Assembly: GCA_900754075.1 (NCBI GenBank)
Contig: CAAEBN010000081.1
Span: 1 to 59,084 of the forward strand
Reading direction: 5' to 3'
Length of the DNA: 59,084 bases
Source: an uncultured Collinsella sp.
GTDB lineage: Bacteria > Actinomycetota > Coriobacteriia > Coriobacteriales > Coriobacteriaceae
Within the stretch, counting starts at the first letter, position 1, and each line of letters opens with the position of its first letter. The notes under the pieces were generated by a model that saw only the letters and a program-made list of their open reading frames with translations, ran no database searches and was not told where the DNA came from. The position numbers were made by a program, and so were the translations under genes. Positions 36,435 through 45,014 of this stretch are shown here, one piece after another.

Positions 36435-38009
36435 TTAGGCGCCGTATGGGTTGCGGTCGCGTTCGATGCGTTGGCGGATGTGGGCGTACTCGATAATCAG
36501 TAGCACCAGGAGTAGGGCCATGATGGCTAGGTAGCTCACCACGGCGCCCATCAGACCCAGCAGCTTAATCAGGATCACCGGCAGCACCACGCTTACGGCG
36601 AAGCAGATCAGGTAGATCTTGGTGACGTCGCCGGCGTGGCGCAACACCGTGATGATGGCGTAGATAAAGTCGATTGCCGCGGTGACGCCGCCGGCGACAA
36701 CCATCAGTAGCGCCAGCGTGCGGTAGCGCTCAAAGTTAAGGCCATACATAAAGCTCATGATGGGGATGCCGGGGCCTGCCATAAATGCGGCGCACACGCC
36801 GGTGATGGCCACGATTAGTGCCATAACGGCAATAATAATCAAGTCAAAACGGCGGCGTTTGCGCGGGTTCGCCCAAATGCTCGACAGACGCAGGAGCTGC
36901 GGTTTATAGACAAATCCAATGCTCAACAAAATAGCCTGCGCCGGAAAGAACAGTGCATTAAAGTACAGCTGATACTTGTAGGCCAGCGTGCCCTCCATCA
37001 CGAACTTGGGCATGCTCTCGATAAGGTTGAACAGGAACAGCGCGCCAAAGAGCGGGGCACACTGGATAAACAGGTGGCCAGCCTCGCGCAGGCTCACGTG
37101 ACGCGATTTTTCGGTCTCGAGCAGGGCGAGCGGGGCGGTGACCAGCACGAGCGAGGCAATCGCGGCGATGCCCATGGCCATGGCCGCGATGGGCATGCTG
37201 CGCGTGAGGAACAGTGCCACGCTAAAGACCGCGATGACGCCGGCGGAACGCAGCGTTTGGCTCATGCCAGCCAAATAGAGCTTGTCGGCCTGCTGCAGGC
37301 GGCCCTCGTACACGTCGGCGATGCCGTCGATCACCTTATAGAGGTAGACACCCAGGCCGATCGTGGCCATCTGCGCATCGTAGCCGCGGGCGCTGCTGTA
37401 TACCAGGCCGCATGCCAGCGCGAGCGCTCCGCAAAGCCAGCGGTTGAGCTGGTAGGAGGCGAAGGAGGTTTTCTCGTCGATGTCCGAGACCTGAAAGTTT
37501 CGCACTCCGTAGTTGCACGCGATCATGATGAGCGTGCCGGTGACAAAGGCGATGGAGAACTTGCCGGCCTCCTCGGCGCCTACGAGCTGCGTCGACACAA
37601 TGGTGAGCAGCGGAAACGCCATGCCCCATACAGCGGTGCCCAGAGTATTCCAAAGGTAGTCGCGACGGGTGGCGTGATCTTCGTACTCGGCTTCTTGCGT
37701 GGAGAAACCGCCGCCGTAGACGGCTCCGAGCAGGCGGTTCCACCAGGCATTGACCATGCGGTGGATGGGGCCGGGCTCGCGATTGCGCTCGCGGCGACGG
37801 CGCGTGGCCTGGCTGGTGTCGGGACCGCCGGCGTTACGCTGGCTTAGCTCTTGGATTCGTGCAAGCTCCTCGACGGTGTGCGATGCGGGGAACAGGCCGT
37901 TCTCGATGCGTCCACCCTGCCCGTGCGCCCCACCCGATACGGTGGGGTCGGCGACGCCATTGCGGCGGGCGATGGTGCGGCGGATGCTATCGAGGGGCGT
38001 GATGCTCAA
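36435..38009 (-). CDS. Polysaccharide flippase-like membrane protein
   Basis: A 524-residue protein. About 110 polar N-terminal residues rich in Arg and Gly precede about 12 hydrophobic helices of the MATE/Wzx-like (MVF superfamily) type (LWNTLGTAVWGMAFPLLTI, ACNYGVRNFQVSDIDEK). Probably flips a lipid-linked glycan across the membrane. No glycan gene cluster is adjacent; a WecA-like gene lies 8 kb away. The cytosolic N-terminal extension is unusual for the family. Confidence 0.75.
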   Translation of the reverse strand: MSITPLDSIRRTIARRNGVADPTVSGGAHGQGGRIENGLFPASHTVEELARIQELSQRNAGGPDTSQATRRRRERNREPGPIHRMVNAWWNRLLGAVYGGGFSTQEAEYEDHATRRDYLWNTLGTAVWGMAFPLLTIVSTQLVGAEEAGKFSIAFVTGTLIMIACNYGVRNFQVSDIDEKTSFASYQLNRWLCGALALACGLVYSSARGYDAQMATIGLGVYLYKVIDGIADVYEGRLQQADKLYLAGMSQTLRSAGVIAVFSVALFLTRSMPIAAMAMGIAAIASLVLVTAPLALLETEKSRHVSLREAGHLFIQCAPLFGALFLFNLIESMPKFVMEGTLAYKYQLYFNALFFPAQAILLSIGFVYKPQLLRLSSIWANPRKRRRFDLIIIAVMALIVAITGVCAAFMAGPGIPIMSFMYGLNFERYRTLALLMVVAGGVTAAIDFIYAIITVLRHAGDVTKIYLICFAVSVVLPVILIKLLGLMGAVVSYLAIMALLLVLLIIEYAHIRQRIERDRNPYGA

Positions 38010-38187
38010 GGCGATTCCTTTCTCTTACTGTGCTCTAGTATAGTCGCGGTGGTGTCCATTCGTGTTTTTGAACAGGTTGTTCAATAATTTCGGTGGGCGG
38101 CTTTAATTTGTCGGTAAACGTGCGGTATCCTGTTGAAGTTTTGTGACCCCCCGATGCCGCTTGCGCGGTACCAAGGAGTTTTTACCC

Positions 38188-39759
38188 ATGGATGTCGCTG
38201 CGTTTTTGCTGGCTCTTGTGCCGATCATCTGGCTCGTCGTGATGCTGCTGTGCTTTAAATGGCCGGCTTGGAAGGCCGCCATTGGCTCGTTCGCCCTTTC
38301 GTGCGTGCTCGCCTTTGCGTGGTGGCATTTGCCGGCGGCGCAGATAGCCACGGCCTCGCTCGAGGGCTTTTTGATGGCCCTGTGGCCCATCGTGCTCGTG
38401 ATTATCGCCGCAGTGTTCACGTATAACCTGTGCGTGCGCACGGGCGCCATGGACGTGATCGGCAGCATGATCACCTCCGTCAGCAGCGATCGTCGTCTGC
38501 TGGCGCTGCTCGTGGCCTGGTGCTTCGGTGGCTTTATGGAGGGCATGGCCGGCTTTGGTACCGCCGTTGCCATTCCCGCCGGCATGCTCGCGGGCCTTGG
38601 TTTTGAGGCCGTGCCTGCCGTGCTGATCTGCCTGCTGGCCAACGGCGTGCCCACGCCCTACGGCTCCATTGGCATCCCCACAGTGTCCGTTGCCGACCTG
38701 GTGGGCCTGGATTCCCTGCATTTGGCGACCGTTCAGTTGGTGCAGCTCGCACCGTTCTTTGTGGTGATGCCGCTGCTTATTGTGCTGGTTGCGGGTCGTG
38801 TTGCCGATGACCAGGGCAATATTGCAAGCGTTGCCGAGCGTCTGCACGGCGTTGCCGGCGTGGCACTGCTTTCCGGTGTGTCCTTTGTTGGTGCGGCCCT
38901 GGTCGTTGCCATGTTTGTGGGTCCCGAGCTGGCCGTGGTCGTGGGCTCCATCGTGTCACTCGCGCTGACTGCCGCGCTTGCCATGCGCGCCGAGAAGTCC
39001 GGTCACCTGGACGCGCGCTTCCATATGAATATCGAGGCCGGCGAACAGCTCACCGTTAAGTCGGCGCTTTCTGCCTGGTCGTGCTTCATCCTGATTTTTG
39101 TGCTGCTGCTGGGTACCTCCAACCTGGTTCCCGTCGTGCACGCCGCGCTCGCGCCGTTTGCGAGCCACGTGCAGGTGTATTGCGGCGAGAACCCCGGTAC
39201 GCTTACGTTTTCGTGGATCAACACACCGGGTGTTTGGATCTTCCTGGCCGCGTTTATCGGCGGTGCGATTCAGGGCGCTTCGCCGCGTCTAATGGGCGAG
39301 GTGCTGGCCGCGACCGTCAAGCAGATGATGCCGACGGTAATTACGATGCTTTCGGTGCTGGGCTGCGCCAAGGTGATGGGCTATGCGGGCATGATCTCTT
39401 CGATCAGCGCGTTTTGCATTGCGGTCGCCGGTGGGCTGTACCCGATTCTGGCCCCGTGGATCGGTGCCGTCGGTGCGTTCGTGACCGGTTCGGGCACGTC
39501 CTCGGGCATGCTGTTTGGTCCCATCCAGAGCCAGGCGGCTACGGCGCTGGGCGTGAGTGACTACTGGATGGTCGCGCTGAACGCCCTGGGTGTCGCCGCC
39601 GGTAAGATGATTTCGCCGCAGACCCTCGCCATTGGTCTTGCCGCCGTGCACGTGCGCGGTAAGGACGCCGAACTCTTGGGCGCGGTGCTGCCCTACGCCG
39701 CCGGCATGCTGGTCCTCATGAGCGTCATCGCCATGCTCGGCCAAGGCCTGCCGCTGTAG
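38188..39759 (+). CDS. lldP: L-lactate permease
   Basis: A 523-residue transporter of the LldP/GlcA family, with about 12-14 helices. Signatures: WCFGGFMEGMAGFGTAVAIP, ANGVPTPYGSIGIPT and FVTGSGTSSGMLFGPIQ. It takes up (or exports) L-lactate with H+. The ATG at 38188 has CCAAGGAG upstream. pckA follows after about 250 bases of repeats, so lactate and gluconeogenesis genes are neighbours, but in separate transcripts. Confidence 0.9.
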   Translation: MDVAAFLLALVPIIWLVVMLLCFKWPAWKAAIGSFALSCVLAFAWWHLPAAQIATASLEGFLMALWPIVLVIIAAVFTYNLCVRTGAMDVIGSMITSVSSDRRLLALLVAWCFGGFMEGMAGFGTAVAIPAGMLAGLGFEAVPAVLICLLANGVPTPYGSIGIPTVSVADLVGLDSLHLATVQLVQLAPFFVVMPLLIVLVAGRVADDQGNIASVAERLHGVAGVALLSGVSFVGAALVVAMFVGPELAVVVGSIVSLALTAALAMRAEKSGHLDARFHMNIEAGEQLTVKSALSAWSCFILIFVLLLGTSNLVPVVHAALAPFASHVQVYCGENPGTLTFSWINTPGVWIFLAAFIGGAIQGASPRLMGEVLAATVKQMMPTVITMLSVLGCAKVMGYAGMISSISAFCIAVAGGLYPILAPWIGAVGAFVTGSGTSSGMLFGPIQSQAATALGVSDYWMVALNALGVAAGKMISPQTLAIGLAAVHVRGKDAELLGAVLPYAAGMLVLMSVIAMLGQGLPL

Positions 39760-39761
39760 CC

Positions 39762-39872
39762 GGCACTTTGGGAACGTCCCTAAGTGCCGGCAGCTGGGGA
39801 CACTCCTTGGCTGTTGCCTGTTCAAGAGTGTCCCCAACGACTAGTCGTTTAAGAACGTCCCCAATGGCTAGG
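39762..39872. repeat. Mosaic of three GGGAC palindromes
   Basis: In order: GCCGGCACTT...AAGTGCCGGC around GGGAACGTCCC; TGGGGACACTC...GAGTGTCCCCA; and CGACTAGTCGTTTAAGAACG with TCCCCAATGGC, which matches half of the element at 121-172. Elements appear to have been inserted next to each other. Confidence 0.7.
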
Positions 39873-40010
39873 CCGCTTGCGTGCGATTTTTGACCGTTGA
39901 GCGGGCGCTTCGCCGTTGCCGCAAAAACGTTTTTGCATATCGGGTACAACGGGCTTTACGTGAGTAAAGTGCGTGCCGCGTCCACGTGTCGCGCTTTTAA
40001 AGGAGGCCCC

Positions 40011-41681
40011 ATGCCTGGTGTTACCCCTGCAGAAGTTCTATCCAACTTTGGCATTACGCTGGTCGAAGATCCCGCCGAGAACCAGCCCCGCCTGCTGGTT
40101 GACCTGCCGGCAGCCGAGCTCGTCGAGCATGCCATCCGCCGCAACGAAGGCCGCATGGCCTCCAACGGCGCACTCGTGGTCGAGACGGGGGAGCGTACCG
40201 GACGTTCGCCCAACGACCGCTTTATCGTAGACACCCCCGATGTCCACGACAAGATTGCCTGGGGCGCCGTCAACCGCCCGCTGTCCGTCGAAAGCTACGA
40301 GGTTATCAAAGCCGGCATCGTCGACTATCTCAACGAGCGCGATGTGTTCGTCACCCGCGGCATGGCCGGCGCCGACCGCAACCACACGCGCCGTCTGCTC
40401 GTCGCCTGCGAGCGTGCCAGCCAAGCGCTCTTCATTAAGCAGATGCTCGCCCGCCCGCTCGCCCGCGAAATCGCGCGCACCGGCGAGCCGGACTTCTGCG
40501 TGCTCGCCGCGCCGGGCTACCAGTGCGATCCCGCTATCAAGGGCCTCAACTCCAGCGCCGCCGTGGTCATCAACTTCCAGGAGCGCGTGATTCTGGTCGC
40601 TGGCACCGGCTACTCCGGTGAGATCAAAAAGTCTATCTTCAGCGTCATGAATTACCTGCTGCCCGTCGAGGACGACGTTCTGCCTATGCATTGCTCGGCC
40701 AGCATGGACCCCGTCACGCACGAGACCGCCGTGTTCTTCGGCCTGTCGGGCACCGGCAAGACCACGCTTTCGGCCAACCCCACGCGCCTGCTGATCGGCG
40801 ACGACGAGCACGGCTGGTCCGACATGGGCATCTTTAACGTCGAGGGCGGCTGCTACGCCAAGTGCGAGGGCCTGGACGCGTTCCACGAGCCCGAGATCTT
40901 CAACGCCGTTCGCTTTGGCGCCATTTGTGAAAACGTGGTACTCGATGAGAATCGCAAGCCCAACTACGATGACGTCTCGATCACGCACAACACGCGCGTG
41001 GCCTACCCTGTGGAGCACATTCCCAACGCGTGGACCAAGGGCATGGGCACCACTCCGAGCGTCGTGCTGTTCCTGACCTGCGACGCCTTTGGCGTGTTGC
41101 CGCCCATCTCGCGCCTGACGGCCGATGCCGCCATGTATCACTTTGTGACGGGCTTCACCGCCAAGATCCCCGGCACTGAGGTCGGCGTCACCGAGCCCAC
41201 GCCCACGTTCTCCTCGCTGTTTGGCGAGCCGTTTATGCCGCTCGACCCCATGGTCTACGCTAAGATGCTCGGCGAGCGTATCGCCGACGGCCGCACGCGC
41301 GTCTACCTGGTCAACACCGGCTGGATTGGCGGCGGTTATGGCGTGGGCCATCGCATCGAGCTGGCCTACACGCGCTCACTGGTCGCTCGCGCCCTCGACG
41401 GTACCATCGAGGACAGCGAATTTGTGCACGACGATATCTTTAACGTCGACATTCCCACCACGTGCCACGGTGTGCCCGACGGCATCCTGGTGCCGCGCCA
41501 GTACTGGCAGAGCACCGCGCGCTACGACGAGGCAGCGCACAACCTGGCGGTGATGTTCGAGGAGAACTTCGAGAAGAAGTACTCGCATCTGCCCGAGTCC
41601 GTCAAGGCCGCCGGTCCGCACGCCCAGGTGTCCGCCGAGGCCCGTCATCGCGGCCGCGGCCTGCTGGGACTCCGCCACTAG
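40011..41681 (+). CDS. pckA: ATP-dependent phosphoenolpyruvate carboxykinase
   Basis: A 556-residue enzyme interconverting oxaloacetate and PEP with ATP/ADP. The kinase P-loop GLSGTGKTTLSA, the metal motif LIGDDEHGW, the N-terminal GERTGRSPNDRFIV and the PPISRLTADAAMYHF region are all present. The ATG at 40011 has a perfect AGGAGG. In anaerobes it may run toward oxaloacetate; direction is not shown by the sequence. Confidence 0.96.
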   Translation: MPGVTPAEVLSNFGITLVEDPAENQPRLLVDLPAAELVEHAIRRNEGRMASNGALVVETGERTGRSPNDRFIVDTPDVHDKIAWGAVNRPLSVESYEVIKAGIVDYLNERDVFVTRGMAGADRNHTRRLLVACERASQALFIKQMLARPLAREIARTGEPDFCVLAAPGYQCDPAIKGLNSSAAVVINFQERVILVAGTGYSGEIKKSIFSVMNYLLPVEDDVLPMHCSASMDPVTHETAVFFGLSGTGKTTLSANPTRLLIGDDEHGWSDMGIFNVEGGCYAKCEGLDAFHEPEIFNAVRFGAICENVVLDENRKPNYDDVSITHNTRVAYPVEHIPNAWTKGMGTTPSVVLFLTCDAFGVLPPISRLTADAAMYHFVTGFTAKIPGTEVGVTEPTPTFSSLFGEPFMPLDPMVYAKMLGERIADGRTRVYLVNTGWIGGGYGVGHRIELAYTRSLVARALDGTIEDSEFVHDDIFNVDIPTTCHGVPDGILVPRQYWQSTARYDEAAHNLAVMFEENFEKKYSHLPESVKAAGPHAQVSAEARHRGRGLLGLRH

Positions 41682-41696
41682 CGTCGCCTTGGACCC

Positions 41697-41737
41697 AAAA
41701 CCACCACAAAGGGGACAGGCGCCTTTGTGGTGGTTTT
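41697..41737. repeat. CCACCAC/GTGGTGG REP-like element
   Basis: A perfect stem AAAACCACCACAAAGG/CCTTTGTGGTGGTTTT around GGACAGGCG. Can also serve as a terminator (TTTT on both strands). Orientation with core GGGGACAGGCGCC. Confidence 0.85.
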
Positions 41738-41764
41738 GCTTGGGCGGATGACTCAGGTTACAAT

Positions 41765-41905
41765 ACGCCTGACATATCGCCCCCTTCTCCGGATGGGGGC
41801 AGCGCAAGCGCTCTTGTGGCGGCACCGTAGGACTTTGAAGGTGGCCGCTGTGAGGGCGCTTTTTGTTTAGGCGCCCTCGCTCGGGCGCGCACAATGAAGG
41901 GAGAG
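41765..41905 (+). promoter_or_regulatory. Structured leader of the B3/B4 gene
   Basis: Contains hairpins CCCCC/GGGGG (41780-41799), AGCGCAAGCGCT and GAGGGCGC/GCGCCCTC (41851-41878). No terminator T-run follows the last one. The first loop contains TTC, a Phe codon, but no T-box core (AGGGTGGNACCGCG) was found. Possibly a regulatory RNA; not assigned. Confidence 0.3.
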
Positions 41906-41908
41906 CGT

Positions 41909-42628
41909 ATGAAGGGCTTTGTTGCCGAGGATTCATTTTGGGAGCTGTTTCCGCAGGCGGCGGTCGGCGTCGTGGTCGTAAAGGGCATGAAGCCCGCGGC
42001 TCAGATTCCCCAGGAGGACGTGGATGCGATCGCCGCGCTGCTTGACCGCGCCAATATCGATGCGGAGCGTCACCTGACGAGTGATACTATCAGCGAGAAT
42101 GCGCCGGTTAAGGCATGGCGCGAGGCGTATCGCCTGTTCAAGACCAAGAAGGGCGCGCGTTGCTCAGTTGAGAACCTGCTCAAGCGCGTGCTCAAAGGCA
42201 AGCCGGTCGGCCACATCACGCCGGCGGTGGATATCTACAACACGATTTCGTTGACATATGCGCTGCCCGTTGGCGGTGAGGATTTGCATGCGATTGAGGG
42301 CAATCTGCGCCTGGCGGTGACCGACGGCGGCGACGCGTTCTTGCCACTTGGCGAGGAGGCGGATGATCCGACGCTGCCTGGCGAGCTCGCCTACATCGAT
42401 GATGCGGGCGCCGTGTGCCGTTGCTGGAACTGGCGCGATGGCGTTCGCACGGCGCTGTCCGACGATTCGGCCGATGCGTTCCTGGCGATTGAGTGCGTGG
42501 AGCCCGAGCGGATGGGGGATTGCCAGGCCGCCATCGATCGCTTGGCCGAGCTGCTTGAGCGCTATCTGGGAGCGACGGTTGTCGTTAAGACGCTTGTAAC
42601 CCGCGACAATCCCTGTGTGGAGCTGTAG
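41909..42628 (+). CDS. B3/B4 tRNA-binding domain protein
   Basis: A 239-residue protein made of a B3/B4 domain like that in the beta chain of phenylalanyl-tRNA synthetase. Signatures: RRxxxxxK-like KAWREAYRLFKTKKGARCSV, ITPAVDIYNTISLTYALPVGGEDL, and CRCWNWRDGVRT. Free B3/B4 proteins may edit mischarged tRNA, but this is not established. The ATG at 41909 has GGGAGAG upstream. Confidence 0.87.
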   Translation: MKGFVAEDSFWELFPQAAVGVVVVKGMKPAAQIPQEDVDAIAALLDRANIDAERHLTSDTISENAPVKAWREAYRLFKTKKGARCSVENLLKRVLKGKPVGHITPAVDIYNTISLTYALPVGGEDLHAIEGNLRLAVTDGGDAFLPLGEEADDPTLPGELAYIDDAGAVCRCWNWRDGVRTALSDDSADAFLAIECVEPERMGDCQAAIDRLAELLERYLGATVVVKTLVTRDNPCVEL

Positions 42629-42654
42629 CGGCGTCTAGAACCTATTGATGCCCC

Positions 42655-42695
42655 AAACCACCACAAAGGTGCCTGTCCCCTTTGTGGTGGTTTTT
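42655..42695. repeat. CCACCAC/GTGGTGG REP-like element
   Basis: A perfect stem AAACCACCACAAAGG/CCTTTGTGGTGGTTT, core GGTGCCTGTCCCC (opposite orientation to 41697). Followed by TTTTT. Confidence 0.85.
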
Positions 42696-42797
42696 ATGTT
42701 GATGGGTTAACAATTGGGATATTTGGGTACGGGGGTTCGGACGTGCGGCTAAGATGTTTACCCGTTAGCATCATGTAAGCGAAAGGCGGTCGTCACC

Positions 42798-43247
42798 ATG
42801 CAGTGGAACGACGAGACACGTTTTGAGGACTTTGTCGGACTGATCAGCGGCCTCTACAAGGAGATTCAGCGCATCAAGACGTCCGAAGGTGCAAGGCTCG
42901 GCCTTAAGGGCTCCGACGTCATGTGCCTGTACTATCTTGAGCGCAGCAAGGACGGCCTGACTGGCGCCGACCTCGCCCGCATGGCCGGCGTTACCCGTGC
43001 CGCCGTTTCGCGCACACTGGCACATCTGGAGGAGGGCGGCTACGTCGAGGTCGACGACTCGGGTGATGCGGCCGTCAAGTACCGTGCCCCGGTGCGCCTG
43101 ACTGCCCTGGGCGGCGAGAGCATGAGCGAGGCCGATCGCATCATTCGCGAAGTGCTCGACACCACCGGCAAGGCCATGGGTGTGGAGCAGCGCGAGCAGA
43201 TGTATGCGTCGCTGCGTACGATTCTCAACACCTTGCGCGAGATCTAA
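42798..43247 (+). CDS. MarR family transcriptional regulator
   Basis: A 149-residue winged-helix dimer. GADLARMAGVTRAAVSRTLAHLEEGGYVEVDDS is the helix-turn-helix and wing (about residues 54-86). N- and C-terminal helices form the dimer. GCGAAAGGCGG precedes the ATG. It is monocistronic; the effector and target are unknown. It lies upstream of the second DegV gene by 119 bases. Confidence 0.87.
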   Translation: MQWNDETRFEDFVGLISGLYKEIQRIKTSEGARLGLKGSDVMCLYYLERSKDGLTGADLARMAGVTRAAVSRTLAHLEEGGYVEVDDSGDAAVKYRAPVRLTALGGESMSEADRIIREVLDTTGKAMGVEQREQMYASLRTILNTLREI

Positions 43248-43366
43248 GGCCGCCAAGGCATCTGCTTCCAATTAATAACTGCATAGTCCCGTTTGAGCGC
43301 GTATACCGTGCCGGGGCATTGCTGTCAAAATTCCCCGCGCGAGGTCCGCGCAAGAAAGGATTCGCT

Positions 43367-44221
43367 ATGTCCATTCGTATTATTACCGATTCCGCGAGCG
43401 ATATGACGCCGGCTGAGCACCCCGCTTTGCGTGTTCTGCCGCTGTCCGTCACCTTTGGCACCGATGTGTATATGGATGGCGTCGACATCGATCACCAGCG
43501 CTTTTACGAGATGCTCGTGGAGCGCGATGAGCTGCCCAAGACTGGTCAGGTCAACCCGTATGCCTTTTCACAGGCGATTGCCGAAGCGCGTGAGGCCGGC
43601 GACGAGGCTGTGATTATTACCGTGGGCGCCAAGCTTTCGGGCACCAACCAGAGTGCCCGTACCGCACTTGCCGAGGCACCGGGCGGCGACGTGTATGTGG
43701 TGGATAGCAACAACGTCACCCTGGGCGAGCGCGTGCTGGTCGAGTATGCGCTGCGCTTGGTGGACGAGGGCCGTAGTGCGGCCCAGATCGCGGCGGCGGT
43801 CGAGGCCGTGCGCGACCGCGTGGTGGTTATCGGCCTGCTCGAGACGCTGGAATACCTGGTGCGTGGCGGTCGCCTGTCTGCTGCGGCCGGCGCTGTGGGT
43901 ACGCTGCTCAACGTGAAGCCGGTCGTGGCCGCCGAGGACGGCCTCATCGTGCAGTTGGGTAAGGCACGCGGTTCCAAGAACGGTCGCAACCTGCTCAACC
44001 AGAAGGTAGAAAAGGCGGGTGGCATCGACTTTTCCATGCCGCTGGCGCTCGGCTATACGGGCCTTTCGGACGCGGTGCTCAAGAAGTATATCGATGACAG
44101 TGCGGCGCTGTGGGCTGGCCACACCGAGGGCGAGCTGCCCGTCCACACTATCGGCGCCACCATCGGCACCCACGTAGGTCCCGGCGCCGTAGCCGTAGCC
44201 TTCTTCCAGCCCGCCAACTAG
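43367..44221 (+). CDS. DegV family fatty-acid-binding protein 2
   Basis: A 284-residue paralogue of the DegV at 3334-4194. RIITDSASDMTPAE at the N-terminus, LPKTGQVNPYAFSQA, VGAKLSGTNQSARTA, and the C-terminal IGATIGTHVGPGAVAVAF. The ATG at 43367 has AAGAAAGGA upstream. Two DegV copies with different pocket residues may present different fatty acids (inference). Confidence 0.88.
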   Translation: MSIRIITDSASDMTPAEHPALRVLPLSVTFGTDVYMDGVDIDHQRFYEMLVERDELPKTGQVNPYAFSQAIAEAREAGDEAVIITVGAKLSGTNQSARTALAEAPGGDVYVVDSNNVTLGERVLVEYALRLVDEGRSAAQIAAAVEAVRDRVVVIGLLETLEYLVRGGRLSAAAGAVGTLLNVKPVVAAEDGLIVQLGKARGSKNGRNLLNQKVEKAGGIDFSMPLALGYTGLSDAVLKKYIDDSAALWAGHTEGELPVHTIGATIGTHVGPGAVAVAFFQPAN

Positions 44222-44232
44222 CTTTCCGGTCA

Positions 44233-44271
44233 AAACCACCACAAAGGGGACAGGCACCTTTGTGGTGGTTT
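44233..44271. repeat. CCACCAC/GTGGTGG REP-like element
   Basis: A perfect stem AAACCACCACAAAGG/CCTTTGTGGTGGTTT around a GGACAGGCA loop. Directly after the DegV gene and 30 bases before the next start. Confidence 0.85.
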
Positions 44272-44300
44272 ATGCTGGTTTCGGTTGAAAGGAGCGCGCA

Positions 44301-44621
44301 ATGGCGTCTGAGGGCTTTTTTGAGCGGGTGTACGAGGTGGTCGAGCAGATTCCCGAGGGGATGGTCGCCACGTACGGCCAGGTGGCGCTGCTCGCCGGTC
44401 GTCCGCGAAGCGCGCGCTATGTGGGCTATGCGCTGCATAGCAACCCACGCCCTGGTCTGATTCCCTGCCATCGTGTGGTGTTTGCCGATGGCCGTATTTG
44501 CGAGGGCTTTGCGTTTGGCGGCCCCGATGCTCAGCGTGAGCTCTTAACGGGGGAGGGCGTGACGTTTATCGATCCCATGCACGTCGACTTGGCCGCCTGT
44601 CGCTGGCCAGCAGGGCTCTAG
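44301..44621 (+). CDS. Minimal MGMT-like DNA-binding protein
   Basis: A 106-residue protein equal to the DNA-binding/active-site domain of O6-alkylguanine-DNA alkyltransferase. PEGMVATYGQVALLAGRPRSARYVG carries the helix-turn-helix with its arginine finger, and IPCHRVV keeps the alkyl-accepting Cys. Alkyltransferase-like proteins of this size usually have Trp or Ala there, so real transferase activity is possible. GAAAGGAG precedes the ATG. Confidence 0.87.
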   Translation: MASEGFFERVYEVVEQIPEGMVATYGQVALLAGRPRSARYVGYALHSNPRPGLIPCHRVVFADGRICEGFAFGGPDAQRELLTGEGVTFIDPMHVDLAACRWPAGL

Positions 44622-44637
44622 CGGCTCTACCGTGGCT

Positions 44638-44678
44638 AAAACCACCACAAAGGTGCCTGCCTCCTTTGTGGTGGTTTT
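44638..44678. repeat. CCACCAC/GTGGTGG REP-like element
   Basis: A perfect AAAACCACCACAAAGG stem with complement; core GGTGCCTGCCTCC has one change from the others. Follows the MGMT-like gene. Confidence 0.83.
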
Positions 44679-44864
44679 CCGTTGCAGGTTTACCGGAGCT
44701 AACTTATGGAGAAGGTATGGCGGTGCATATTGACGCTAGAAAGTAAACCACGGTGAACTATATTGGTTTCAGCAACGGAGCAGGCAATAGGCGATGAAAA
44801 AGCCTGCCCTGTTGAGTTTGATTCGCATTCCTCCCCTCTGTGCGATTCAACGGTGTACTTCGGG

Positions 44865-44902
44865 AACAGGCCCGCTGGCAACTTACTGCCAGCGGGCCTG
44901 TT
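44865..44902 (-). terminator. Terminator near trpS
   Basis: A perfect 16-bp stem AACAGGCCCGCTGGCA/TGCCAGCGGGCCTGTT with a 6-base loop. The rest of 44679-45014 shows no gene. Confidence 0.75.
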
Positions 44903-45014
44903 CCTGTTTGTCGGGGGAGTGCGTTGGACGGAGCCGAAGCGGTCCGGCTCCAAAAAAAGCGGACGCCGTAGCGCCCGCCCTAAAGCAATCGAAAGCTCAA
45001 GCCAGCAGATCGGT

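Noticed and set aside
41765..41905. T-box riboswitch before the B3/B4 gene
   Set aside because: No AGGGTGGNACCGCG-type core and no terminator; only a TTC in a loop. Kept as an unassigned leader.
44701..44953. 84-residue minus-strand frame near trpS
   Set aside because: It runs through the strong terminator at 44865-44902 and has no ribosome site or recognisable family.
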